This document shows, in pieces, positions 26,065 to 34,772 of a stretch of 64,000 nt of DNA. Position 1 is the stretch's first letter. Every line of letters starts with the position of its first letter. The notes beneath the pieces were generated by a model. It was not told where the DNA came from and did no database searches. It was given only the letters and a program-made list of their open reading frames with translations. The DNA comes from Pseudoalteromonas sp. N1230-9 (GTDB lineage Bacteria > Pseudomonadota > Gammaproteobacteria > Enterobacterales > Alteromonadaceae): the NCBI RefSeq assembly GCF_032716425.1, contig NZ_CP090419.1:3531001-3595000 (forward strand), read 5' to 3'. Both the position numbers and the translations under genes were made by a program.

Positions 26065-26667
26065 ATGGCAATTAGACAAGTTGTAGTGTTACATGGACTT
26101 TATATGTCAGGTTTTGTCATGCGCCCCTTGTGTACACGCCTTGAAAAGTCTGGGTTAAAAATACTTAATTTGACCTACAACACGCTATCCCCTAATAGAG
26201 CGGCTATTTTTGATAAAATTGATCACTTCATTGGCGACAAACCAACAGCCATGGTGTGTCACTCTTTGGGGGGGCTCGTTGCACGCGCTTACCTTGAAGC
26301 GAATTCTTCGCAAAGCAAGTATGTAGAAAAAGTTATTACGCTCGGCACTCCACACAAAGGCAGCCATATTGCTAAACAGATACAGCAAAAAGGATTCGAT
26401 ATGCTACTTAAAAATAGTGTCGAGTTTTTATTGTCTGAAAACGGCGACTGGCCATTTAAAGCGAAACTTTACAGTATCGCTGGGGATTTACCTATAGGAC
26501 TCATGCCATTAATTTCTAAAGGCAGTGTCTCCGATGGCACAGTGCTAATAGATGAAACCAAGCTCAATGGCATGGCAGAGCACAAGGTGTTTCATTTAAG
26601 TCACACCAGTATGATCTACTCACGCCAAGTAATGGATTACATTATAAAGCTTATCAACAAAGACTAG
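26065..26667 (+). CDS. Small alpha/beta-hydrolase, lipase/PGAP1-like
   Basis: 200 residues without a signal peptide, so probably cytoplasmic. VVVLHGLYMSGFVMRPL is the strand and oxyanion region, CHSLGGLVAR is the nucleophile elbow (xHSLGG, Ser about 68), TLGTPHKGSH is a lipase-like motif, DGTVLIDE supplies the acid region and FHLSHTSMIYS the catalytic His. It is close to short cytoplasmic esterases often described as PGAP1-like or lipase-class. It follows yaeQ closely on the same strand. The natural substrate is unknown. Confidence 0.85.
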   Translation: MAIRQVVVLHGLYMSGFVMRPLCTRLEKSGLKILNLTYNTLSPNRAAIFDKIDHFIGDKPTAMVCHSLGGLVARAYLEANSSQSKYVEKVITLGTPHKGSHIAKQIQQKGFDMLLKNSVEFLLSENGDWPFKAKLYSIAGDLPIGLMPLISKGSVSDGTVLIDETKLNGMAEHKVFHLSHTSMIYSRQVMDYIIKLINKD

Positions 26668-26674
26668 TTGCGCC

Positions 26675-26884
26675 TTATTTTTCAGCACTTGCTGCCACTT
26701 TGTATGAAATCAGTACGATAATACCCAGAATAAGCGGGATAGGCGCAGCGATATAGCCAAAGGTATCAAAATTTGCAAAGCTAGCACCTGCTAAATGCCC
26801 TACTAAGCCAATAACAAAGGCAAGTAATGCAATCACTACAACCACTATTTCAGCTTTGTTTTCTTTCGCTGTTTTACCGTCCAT
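26675..26884 (-). CDS. Small two-helix membrane protein, function unknown
   Basis: 69 residues from the ATG at 26884 (MDGKTAKENKAE), chosen over an upstream start because an AGGAGA Shine-Dalgarno lies 7-12 bases before it. A charged N terminus is followed by two hydrophobic helices (about 13-35 and 43-62). No family was recognised. It is convergent with the lipase-like gene, with 7 bases between stops. Confidence 0.7.
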   Translation of the reverse strand: MDGKTAKENKAEIVVVVIALLAFVIGLVGHLAGASFANFDTFGYIAAPIPLILGIIVLISYKVAASAEK

Positions 26885-26917
26885 TTTTCTTCTCCTAAAT
26901 AAATGCGGTAAACTCAT

Positions 26918-27256
26918 TATGCGCTTCTGAAATGTTGTTTTTTTGACCTAAATCAATTTCTAAATCAGCCTAGTTGCTTGCCAATCTAAACCTTGTTTTA
27001 GATCATGTTATCTGCCTTATTTTAAAATAATCACGCTTTTAGGTAGATTTTTTGCTCTCTCGCCCCAAACCTATGTAATAGGTCGTCCAATCTTATATTG
27101 ATAGTGTGAAAATTAACTAAAACAGCCATTGATAGACTTAACCTATCACTATGTTCGAATTAAACCATTTTACAGATTACTGGAAATGGCTAATACTTAA
27201 TCTCACGCACTAGCAAGTAAAGTAAAATATTAACAGCTATTTTTAAGGAGCAATCT
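26918..27256. other. Intergenic region before dps with an OxyR-like half site
   Basis: 339 bases between the divergent small membrane-protein gene and dps. ATAG-N7-CTAT at 27132-27146 (inside TGATAG/CTATCA) matches one half of the OxyR consensus, about 110 bases before dps; E. coli dps is OxyR-controlled. The second half site is not clear. AAGGAG (27245-27250) is the dps Shine-Dalgarno. No RNA gene or small ORF was recognised. Confidence 0.4.
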
Positions 27257-27730
27257 ATGTCACAGGTAAATGCAATTGGTTTAAACAGCGCAAAAAGTGA
27301 AGATATCGTAAAATCACTAAACTCTTTATTAAGCTGCTACCAAATTCAATACATGAACGCACGTGGCTTTCATTGGAATATCAAAGGTCGTAACTTTTTT
27401 GAATTACACCTTAAATTTGAAGAGATTTATAACTTATTACTTGAAAAAGTTGATGAAATTGCGGAGCGTATTCTGACTTTAGGCGGCACACCAGTACACG
27501 CATTTTCAGAGTACATTGAAGCAAGTAAAATAAGCGAAGCAAAAAATATTACTGAAGGCACTGCTGCAGTAGAAAACTTATTAGCAGGCTACAGTACACT
27601 CATCCAAATGCAACGCGATATTTTATCTCAAGCAGGTGATGCTGACGATGAAGGCTCTGCGGCGCTGATGAGTGACTACATTAAAGAGCAAGAGAAACTA
27701 GTTTGGATGCTAAAATCTTACTTAGGTTAA
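27257..27730 (+). CDS. dps: Dps family DNA-binding/mini-ferritin protein
   Basis: 157 residues, the usual Dps length. The inter-subunit ferroxidase site is formed by the His in GFHWNIKG (about 39), the His in FELHLKFEE (about 51) and the acidic FEEIY residues; the second Dps signature VDEIAERILTLGG follows. Dps dodecamers oxidise Fe(II) with peroxide and store it, protecting DNA. There is no Lys-rich N-terminal tail, so direct DNA binding is uncertain. The gene has its own promoter region with an OxyR-like half site and ends at a duplicated terminator module. Confidence 0.95.
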   Translation: MSQVNAIGLNSAKSEDIVKSLNSLLSCYQIQYMNARGFHWNIKGRNFFELHLKFEEIYNLLLEKVDEIAERILTLGGTPVHAFSEYIEASKISEAKNITEGTAAVENLLAGYSTLIQMQRDILSQAGDADDEGSAALMSDYIKEQEKLVWMLKSYLG

Positions 27731-27736
27731 ATATAA

Positions 27737-27849
27737 AAGCCCTCTAGGAGGGCTTGCGTAGGAAATATAGTTAAATAACGAATAACTCATTTTCTACATT
27801 AGGCTCTGAGTATCCATACAACAACGCCACTGTTATTAGTGGCGTTTTT
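27737..27849. terminator. Two-hairpin bidirectional terminator module, copy A
   Basis: Hairpin AAGCCCTC/GAGGGCTT (27737-27755) has a T-tract only on the minus strand. Hairpin AACGCCACT/AGTGGCGTT (27823-27849) has its T-tract on the plus strand and should end dps. The two hairpins are about 70 bases apart. A related module, copy B, follows 300 bases later. Confidence 0.8.
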
Positions 27850-28033
27850 ATTGGGCTTAACGGGTTGCATTCATAAAGTGTATTTTAGCCTGCTCGCTAT
27901 ATCCTTTTTTAAATCAAACTAGATGGCCTAATAACTTTTAAAATATGCAATTAACCGTCATTCATATTACTTGGTGACATTACGTAAGTATGAGTATTTA
28001 TAGAGTCGATATGATAAAGCTTTGAGCAAATAA

Positions 28034-28149
28034 AAAGCCCTCAAAAGAGGGCTTTACGTAGGGAAAATCGTTAAACAACAAGCGATTCATGATCTACATT
28101 AAAGCCTCTTATTCGATACAACAACGCCACTGTTATCAGTGGCGTTTTT
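28034..28149. terminator. Two-hairpin bidirectional terminator module, copy B
   Basis: Hairpins AAAGCCCTC/GAGGGCTTT (28034-28055) and AACGCCACT/AGTGGCGTT (28123-28149) repeat the layout of copy A, with a shared CTACATTA word between them. The minus-strand T-tract of the first hairpin should end the TonB-receptor transcript. The sequence between the two modules (27850-28030) shows no gene. Confidence 0.8.
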
Positions 28150-28178
28150 ATTGGTATAAGTGGCATTAAATCACTTAT

Positions 28179-31109
28179 TTAAAACTTACTTCTAAAACCT
28201 ACATAGACAGTTCGACCGATAGGATCATACGTACCTGCATCAGTTTCAGCTCCTGTATCTGAGCCAGTTACACCTGAAATGATACGTGGTGGTTCTTTAT
28301 CAAATAAGTTATTTGCACCTGCATATAACTCTATTGAGTCAGTTAAATGGTAGCTTGCCTGAACATCATGGTAAGTAACGGAACCAACTCCCACAGAGCC
28401 TGCTGGAATGTTATCAAACGAATTTAAGAATTGATCATCAAAAGCAGCATCACCAATAAATGTTAAGCTCCAATTAAAGTCAAAATCATTATACTTGTAG
28501 CCAAAGTTCCAGTTAGCCTTATGCTCAGAAGAGCCTACTTCACCAGCAAATTCATCTTTATCGGCACCCGGTAGTGGAATTGTGTAACCATCAATTAGGT
28601 AAGTATACGCTAAACGCGTTCTGAATTGACCAGGACCGATGTCGCGAGAGTAAGTTAAGGTTAAATCAACCCCTTCAGTACCTAAGCCACCACTATTTGA
28701 TACTCCACTGTCAATAAACTCAAGTGAGCCAGCACTGTTATTACCTGCTGCTGTACTGCGACGAGTAATAAAGTTACAGAAGCTGTCGTCACCGCCACCA
28801 TAACACTGCGAAAGTATAAATTGGCGTGGTGTAGAAACAATCGCATCCGTGACTTCAATATCAAAATAATCGATTGTGATATCTAAGCCAGAGATTAAGC
28901 TTTCAGGTGTAAACACTACACCCACGGTTACGGAATCACCCACTTCCTCTTTTAAATCAGGATTACCACGATTGAAACCACTGATACCCTGTAAATCTGA
29001 CTGGTTTAGCGTAAACTCACCATTTGTCGCGATGTTATTTGCAATACCAACATCGGCACGACACGCATCACCCAGAGCGCCATCACCCGTACTAGAGACA
29101 CCTACACAAGGGTCATTTAAGCCACTAGGGAAAGTTTGAGAAGGCGGTGAAAATAGTTCATCAATATTAGGGGCACGAGTAGAACGAGCACGTGTTGCAC
29201 GAAGACGTAAATCCTCAGTAACTTCCCAATCAACACCCACATTCCAACTTTCTGTGTTTCCTACTGTTGAATAATCAGACAAACGAATTGCTGCATTCAT
29301 GGTAACAGATTCAAGTACTGGAATATTAGCCTCTACATAATACTCTGTTACATCAAACTCACCTTCTGTAGCAGGAATTGCATTACCTGCATTTAAGCCA
29401 GCTTGTTGTAGTGCATCAAACTCACTACGTGAGAACTCTTCACGGTATTCAAAACCTGCTGCAATACCGACCATACCGGCAGGTAATTCAAATAAATCAC
29501 CAGTAATATTACCGCCGATAATCTCTTGCTCTACAGAAGTCGACAACATACTTGGCGCTCGAACAAAGTCTATTGCACTTTGCGACATAGAGTTAAAACC
29601 AAAAATATTGACTGGAGCACAATTAAAGCTTCTCGCAGTGGCATCTAAACAAATTGCTTCGTTGGTAATTCCATCATTGTCTAAATCTTGGCTATCAATA
29701 ACAGCCTCTAAACCTCGGCGAAAGCTTTGTACATTAACTAAACCACTAGAAAGCTGCGCTTCTTTTGTTTTACCGTATACATAGTAGGTGTCATAAAACC
29801 AACTATCGTTAATTTCACCTTGGAAACCAACTGCTAGTCTGAAAGTATCACGCTCAGCTCGTGCGCCGCGATTACCAATATCGGAGAGTCGTTTTGCAAA
29901 GAAAATATCTCTTAAACCATCACCATCAGTGTCTGTTGCTGCGTTATAGATTTCATCCGGTACAAATGCATTGCGCAGTAGCTCATCATTAACCAAAAAT
30001 TCAATAGGAACACGCCCGTTAGCATAAATATCATCTGAAGCAAAAGGGAAAGGCTCTAGCTCAGATTGAGTTGATGTTGATGCATATGTACCTTCAAAAA
30101 AGAAAGTATGTTTATCGGTAATATCGTAACTGCCGTTAGATGCAAACAAGTAACGCTCTGTAGGAATTGCGAGTGCCCTTACACCATTTCGGTTAAAGCC
30201 ATTTGCTTCAACACCGTCACCACCATTGGTGCTGAATGAGTCTTGTAAGACGTTGTTACTGTTATACGTAAAGCGCGTGTCACCCGCATCAAATCGTCCC
30301 TGTGGAGGAAACGATGAGAAAAATGGACGTACAGCTTCAAAAATATCACTCGCTTGACCTGTTTCGCTATTTTCAAAAGCAATTTGAGCAATTTGGTCAA
30401 TAGAAGAGCGTGAACGGTCTCGAGCAAAAACACCACCTTGGTCAGAATAACCTAGGTGAAACATCACTTTCCCTTTATCATCCAAGCCACTAAAGCCAGA
30501 AGTCACTGAGAATTGTCTAGATTGATCATCCCCTTCTTTAGACTCACCATACTGGCCTTCAAACTCAATTCCTTCAAAATCATCTTTGAGGACAAAGTTA
30601 ACTACACCCGCTACAGCATCAGAACCATACACCGACGATGCGCCACCGGTCATAATTTCAACACGCTCAATAAACTGACTTGGTATGGTATTTAAATCAA
30701 CGGCTGAGCTACCAGGAACACCGGCGACATAACGTCGGCCATTCACAAGTACAAGCGTTCTGTTCGAGCCTAAGTTACGTAAATCTACCGTCGCAACACC
30801 TGCACTTGAAGTATTGAAGTTTGAGTTTGTACGACTAATTGCCGGTGTACCAAACGCTGGGTTTTCAAGTAATAAGTCTTGAATGTTTAATGAACCTGAA
30901 GCATCAATAGCCGAGCTATCAACAACTTGAATAGGGGCTGAAGACATAGCTTCTGCAGAGCGAATTCGCGACCCTGTCACTTGAATACGCTCAACCTTTT
31001 CTAATTCTTCATCCTGTGCCACCGCATTTACCGACACGCCTCCCATCATTGCCATCGCAATTGCAGAATAGACAAATAATGGACGTGGATTTTTTTCGTT
31101 TTTTATCAT
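28179..31109 (-). CDS. Large TonB-dependent receptor (peptide/carbohydrate-type)
   Basis: 976 residues from the ATG at 31109, which has an AGGGGAA Shine-Dalgarno and gives a normal signal peptide (YSAIAMAMMGGVSVNAVA). The mature protein has a TonB box region (EKVERIQVTGSRIR), a plug domain (TLVLVNGRRYVAG, GGASSVYGSDAVAGVVNFVLKD) and a large barrel ending VYVGFRSKF. This size and the NGRRYV plug motif are typical of the Shewanella/Alteromonas receptors thought to import peptides or sugars, not siderophores. No Fur box was found. A LytTR regulator is divergently encoded with a likely operator between the two genes. Confidence 0.9.
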   Translation of the reverse strand: MIKNEKNPRPLFVYSAIAMAMMGGVSVNAVAQDEELEKVERIQVTGSRIRSAEAMSSAPIQVVDSSAIDASGSLNIQDLLLENPAFGTPAISRTNSNFNTSSAGVATVDLRNLGSNRTLVLVNGRRYVAGVPGSSAVDLNTIPSQFIERVEIMTGGASSVYGSDAVAGVVNFVLKDDFEGIEFEGQYGESKEGDDQSRQFSVTSGFSGLDDKGKVMFHLGYSDQGGVFARDRSRSSIDQIAQIAFENSETGQASDIFEAVRPFFSSFPPQGRFDAGDTRFTYNSNNVLQDSFSTNGGDGVEANGFNRNGVRALAIPTERYLFASNGSYDITDKHTFFFEGTYASTSTQSELEPFPFASDDIYANGRVPIEFLVNDELLRNAFVPDEIYNAATDTDGDGLRDIFFAKRLSDIGNRGARAERDTFRLAVGFQGEINDSWFYDTYYVYGKTKEAQLSSGLVNVQSFRRGLEAVIDSQDLDNDGITNEAICLDATARSFNCAPVNIFGFNSMSQSAIDFVRAPSMLSTSVEQEIIGGNITGDLFELPAGMVGIAAGFEYREEFSRSEFDALQQAGLNAGNAIPATEGEFDVTEYYVEANIPVLESVTMNAAIRLSDYSTVGNTESWNVGVDWEVTEDLRLRATRARSTRAPNIDELFSPPSQTFPSGLNDPCVGVSSTGDGALGDACRADVGIANNIATNGEFTLNQSDLQGISGFNRGNPDLKEEVGDSVTVGVVFTPESLISGLDITIDYFDIEVTDAIVSTPRQFILSQCYGGGDDSFCNFITRRSTAAGNNSAGSLEFIDSGVSNSGGLGTEGVDLTLTYSRDIGPGQFRTRLAYTYLIDGYTIPLPGADKDEFAGEVGSSEHKANWNFGYKYNDFDFNWSLTFIGDAAFDDQFLNSFDNIPAGSVGVGSVTYHDVQASYHLTDSIELYAGANNLFDKEPPRIISGVTGSDTGAETDAGTYDPIGRTVYVGFRSKF

Positions 31110-31212
31110 GGTAATTCCCCTGAAAATTATTTGTAACCACTTAGTTACAGCTCGCCACATTATTGGGCTTTATGCATTTCAGATAGCTGCATTTTGTAAG
31201 CGGATTAAAATT

Positions 31213-31241
31213 AGGGATAAGCGGAATATTTTGAGGGATAA
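31213..31241. promoter_or_regulatory. Direct repeats AGGGATAA, 21 bases apart: probable LytTR operator
   Basis: AGGGATAA occurs at 31213-31220 and 31234-31241, exactly 21 bases start to start, in the divergent space between the TonB receptor and the LytTR gene. LytTR proteins bind two short direct repeats on one face of the helix, usually about two turns apart, so this is a good candidate site for control of both genes. Confidence 0.6.
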
Positions 31242-31325
31242 CTAAATTGTAAAATAATTTGAATAGAAAATAGGAACAGACACGGTCTTATTGTTTTTAA
31301 CAGGTACGCTACATTCGGAGCTACA

Positions 31326-32057
31326 ATGCAAAGCATTTTATTTAACAGCATAATAAATATAACTGAGCCGCAATTTGCACAAGTGCTTGAAAGCGCAATA
31401 ACACGGCATCATAGCTTTAACGCCGTCACTGTTATTAATAGCATTAGTAACTTTAATTTTGAAAATACTCACGTTGCGTTTTATCAACTTAACTCGTCAC
31501 CTATTTCACTTGAGTTGCTACAACTAACGGAGCTAGCCAAGCATTTAAAGCTCGTTATTGTTGCTGACTCGGCGCAATTAGCTAACTTAGCTTATGAAAT
31601 AGGCGCTATTGACTTTATACTTACGACTGCAAATTCTATGCGTATAAACCAATGTTTTGAAAAGCTTATTCACTTGTGTCCGCTTGTCAACGCACATCAT
31701 CAAAGGTACTTAGAAGAACAAGAAAACTCCCATTTAATCGTTCGGGATGTAGGCAAAGTGAGGCTCGTAGATATTGAAGAAATCGTATGGATAAATGGGG
31801 CTGGTAACTATGTAGAGTTGCATTGCCAAGATAGTCCTCGCCCAATTTTACATCGCGAAACGATGAAAAACTTAACAGAGAAGCTGGCAAGTAAAGGGTT
31901 TATTCGTATTCATCGCTCTACTTTAGTTCGTAAAAAAGCAATCAGTGAGTTGATACCGACCGACTGTGGTGATTATAAAGTCATTTTAAAAAGCAATGCG
32001 ATTTTAAATTTATCGCGCCGTTTTAAAATGAATCTAGAAGGTATTTTAGGGATCTGA
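31326..32057 (+). CDS. LytTR DNA-binding regulator with degenerate receiver domain
   Basis: 243 residues. The C-terminal LytTR domain (about 137-242) is clear: VRLVDIEEIVWINGAGNYVELHC, HRETMKNLTEKL, FIRIHRSTLVRKKAI, and LNLSRRFK. The N-terminal part has the length and predicted shape of a receiver, but the acidic pair is absent, the phospho-Asp position reads YQLN, and the conserved Lys is missing in ILTTANS. It therefore should not be phosphorylated in the usual way and may respond to a ligand or a partner. It is divergent from the TonB receptor at 28179 and is its likely regulator. Confidence 0.85.
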   Translation: MQSILFNSIINITEPQFAQVLESAITRHHSFNAVTVINSISNFNFENTHVAFYQLNSSPISLELLQLTELAKHLKLVIVADSAQLANLAYEIGAIDFILTTANSMRINQCFEKLIHLCPLVNAHHQRYLEEQENSHLIVRDVGKVRLVDIEEIVWINGAGNYVELHCQDSPRPILHRETMKNLTEKLASKGFIRIHRSTLVRKKAISELIPTDCGDYKVILKSNAILNLSRRFKMNLEGILGI

Positions 32058-32096
32058 GCTATAACCAATTAGGTACTTTGCAGCTCATTTAATAAA

Positions 32097-32116
32097 AGCC
32101 CAAATGGGCAGGCTTA
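32097..32116 (-). terminator. Probable intrinsic terminator of the 32121 gene
   Basis: On the minus strand GCCC-ATTT-GGGC is followed by TTTTATT, just after the stop codon at 32121. The stem is only four to five pairs long. Confidence 0.5.
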
Positions 32117-32120
32117 TAGT

Positions 32121-32531
32121 TTATGTTGCTGACTCTAACCAAGCTCGCATTTCTTCACATTGCGGATTAATTTCAAGGAAGCTATTTATATCTTTATGGA
32201 AGGTCACCCTGAGTCCACTGTCTTTCCAAACAGACTCTATCAAACTTTGAGCCACACTATTAGGCGCCACATAATCAACTTGTTTATAGCCACGTGATTT
32301 AACCGTTTCAAAATAAGCTTTTGCTATATGAACGCTTTCTGCTGTGGCTAATTCAAACTGCTTAACGTTTATAATTAAATGATGAAGGTTTTTTATTGAG
32401 TTACCTGTTATTTCGTCTGCTATTTTATTCGTGAAGTCAACAAACGCCTCTTTATTAACACAGCCTCTAAACTCAATAAATACGCAAGGAGGGCTTATTT
32501 TATAAAACCACTCCCCATGGGGCTTAAACAT
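32121..32531 (-). CDS. Conserved-looking small cytoplasmic protein, function unknown
   Basis: 136 residues from the ATG at 32531. No signal peptide or membrane segment. The pattern of alternating strands and helices (PCVFIEFRGCVNKEAFVDFTNKI, HHLIINVKQFELATAESVHIAKAYFETVKSRGY, QVDYVAPNSVAQSLIES) recalls STAS-like or SpoIIAA-like folds, but no motif proves this. It stands alone between the LytTR gene (convergent) and the oligopeptidase gene (same strand, 57 bases apart). No function is proposed. Confidence 0.6.
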   Translation of the reverse strand: MFKPHGEWFYKISPPCVFIEFRGCVNKEAFVDFTNKIADEITGNSIKNLHHLIINVKQFELATAESVHIAKAYFETVKSRGYKQVDYVAPNSVAQSLIESVWKDSGLRVTFHKDINSFLEINPQCEEMRAWLESAT

Positions 32532-32587
32532 AACCAAACATCACTCTTACTACGTTTTAGGTAATATTAGCTTTAAAATGGTTATTT

Positions 32588-34663
32588 TCAACCTAATAGA
32601 GCCATAAAAAAGGCCATCTCAAGCGCTTTTTCTTCCAGGCTTTTAAAGCGTCCAGAAGCGCCTCCGTGTCCGGCATCCATATCCGTTTTAAACACAACAA
32701 TATTGTCGTCTGTTTTTATCTCACGCAGTTTCGCAACCCATTTCATCGGCTCCCAGTATTGTACTTGCGAGTCATGAAAACCCGTTGTTACTAATATATT
32801 TGGGTAGGCTTGAGCCGTAATATTATCGTATGGGGAATAAGCGTTAATGACCTCATAAAAGTCGGGATCATTTGGATTACCCCATTCATCATACTCATTT
32901 GTTGTAAGAGGAATACTCTCATCAAGCATGGTTGTCAGCACATCTAAAAAAGGTACGTGACAGCCCACGCCTAAATAAAGCTCTGGTGCTTGATTTACCA
33001 CAGCCCCCATTAATAAACCGCCAGCACTTCCCCCTGAGGCAAACACCTTCTGTGGATGTGCATAGCCTTGCTCAGTGAGTGAGCGAGTAACATCAATAAA
33101 ATCATTAAAGCTATTTTGTTTATGCTGTTTTTTACCTTGTTCATACCAATGACGACCTAGCATTTCACCGCCACGAATATGGGCAATGGCATAAACAAAG
33201 CCACGATCAAGCAGGCTCAATGAACTACTAGAAAAACTCGGATCAATGGTAATACCATAAGCTCCATATCCATATTGCAACAAAGGGTTAGAGCCATCTT
33301 GCTTAAACTTATCAATACGATACACCAATGACACTGGTACTTGCTCACCATCTCTTACGGTGATCATTAATCGTTCTGAACGATAGTGCTCTGGGTCAAA
33401 CTCACCAAGTACTTGCTGTTGTTTTAATAACGTTTTGTTACCCGTTTTTAAATCAACATCATACAATGAACCTGGTGTTGTTAGACTTGAGTAATAAATA
33501 CGTGCAAAGCGAGTGTTAGGCTCAGGGTTCATCGCTATTGCGGCATAATAACAAGGGTCATCAAACTCTAATGTGAGTCGCTCTTCCTGCTTATCAACAA
33601 CCACAAAGCGGGTTTGACCAAGCTCTCGCTCAGTTAAAACAAGATAGTCATTGAATATTTCGACCCCTTCCAATAGCACATTATGACGGTGCGCAGTATG
33701 CTCCTGCCACTGTTCTTTTGTAGCAATTGTGTCGGTTGTGGCAGTCATTAAACGGAAGTTTTTGGCTTGCCAATTTGTGACTATATAAAAAGTATCGCCA
33801 AGCTTATCAACGTCAAACTCATGGCCTTCTTCACGCGGCATTAACGCGCTGAATTCTCCCTCGGGATTGTTAGCGTCAAGTACCCAAGTATCGTTCGTTT
33901 CAGTCGTAGCTAAATCAATAATAATTAAGCTTTCATCTCGACTCTTACCAAGCCCCAGAAAAAAGCTTTTATCCTGTTCTTCATACACTAAAACATCATC
34001 TGCTTGTGGGGTACCTAACACATGGCGATACACCTGAAAACCCAATAAAGTTTGTAGGTCTTTTTTGACATAAAAGACTGTTTTACTGTCATTAGCCCAA
34101 ACAATTTGCCCTTCCGTGTTTTCAAGTACATCGCTAAACACTTCGCCACTGGCAATATTTTTAAAACGCGCGGTGTAAATACGGCGGCCTTCGGTATCTT
34201 CAGAATAAGCAAGTAATTGCTCATCAGGACTAATTGCGACTTCACCTAGTTCATAAAATTCGTAATCACTGGCTAATTGGTTTACATCTAACAATAACTG
34301 CTTGTCGTGGGCTTCGATTGAACTACTTCGATAATGGCGCGCATATTCATCATCACCACGAACTTCTGAGTGATACCAGAACAGGCCATCCTTTACAGGA
34401 AAGGTATTATCATCCTTAACTATCCGCTCTTTTAGTTCGTTAAATAATACTTCTCGTAGCGGTTTAATACTGGCAAGCTGTTTTTCACAATATTCATTTT
34501 CTGCATGTAAATGTGCCAACACGTCTACATTCTCGCGCTCATCATCACGCATCCAGTAGTAGTTATCAGTACGAGTTAATTGATGAGCTGTTAGTTGATG
34601 AGGTTGTTTTTTAGCTACAGGAGTAGGCGTTAATAAAGACAAAGAATAAGAGTTTTGCGACAC
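32588..34663 (-). CDS. ptrB: Oligopeptidase B / prolyl-oligopeptidase family (S9) peptidase
   Basis: About 690 residues, the usual length for oligopeptidase B. An N-terminal beta-propeller (DNYYWMRDDER start) is followed by the hydrolase domain with Ser in ASGGSAGGLLMGAV, the acid region in VTTGFHDSQVQYWEP and His in DAGHGGASGRF. It cleaves short peptides after basic residues in the cytoplasm or periplasm; no signal peptide is seen. The start is uncertain: the frame is open to a GTG at 34723, but that codon lies inside the terminator of the upstream gene. GTG 34663 or a nearby TTG is more likely, though neither has a good Shine-Dalgarno. Confidence 0.88.
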   Translation of the reverse strand: MSQNSYSLSLLTPTPVAKKQPHQLTAHQLTRTDNYYWMRDDERENVDVLAHLHAENEYCEKQLASIKPLREVLFNELKERIVKDDNTFPVKDGLFWYHSEVRGDDEYARHYRSSSIEAHDKQLLLDVNQLASDYEFYELGEVAISPDEQLLAYSEDTEGRRIYTARFKNIASGEVFSDVLENTEGQIVWANDSKTVFYVKKDLQTLLGFQVYRHVLGTPQADDVLVYEEQDKSFFLGLGKSRDESLIIIDLATTETNDTWVLDANNPEGEFSALMPREEGHEFDVDKLGDTFYIVTNWQAKNFRLMTATTDTIATKEQWQEHTAHRHNVLLEGVEIFNDYLVLTERELGQTRFVVVDKQEERLTLEFDDPCYYAAIAMNPEPNTRFARIYYSSLTTPGSLYDVDLKTGNKTLLKQQQVLGEFDPEHYRSERLMITVRDGEQVPVSLVYRIDKFKQDGSNPLLQYGYGAYGITIDPSFSSSSLSLLDRGFVYAIAHIRGGEMLGRHWYEQGKKQHKQNSFNDFIDVTRSLTEQGYAHPQKVFASGGSAGGLLMGAVVNQAPELYLGVGCHVPFLDVLTTMLDESIPLTTNEYDEWGNPNDPDFYEVINAYSPYDNITAQAYPNILVTTGFHDSQVQYWEPMKWVAKLREIKTDDNIVVFKTDMDAGHGGASGRFKSLEEKALEMAFFMALLG

Positions 34664-34711
34664 AGGAAAAACCACGATTAAAAACGAATGACCCGAGTCT
34701 AACACAGAAAT

Positions 34712-34739
34712 AAAAAAGCCCACTCAAATTGAGTGGGCC
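34712..34739 (-). terminator. Intrinsic terminator of the GbpA-like remnant gene
   Basis: Stem GCCCACTCAA/TTGAGTGGGC (34718-34738) is followed on the minus strand by six Ts. It lies 34 bases after the stop of the gene at 34773 and overlaps the longest possible reading frame of the oligopeptidase. Confidence 0.85.
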
Positions 34740-34772
34740 AAACAATGCTAAATAGCATTTAGGGGGAAACTA

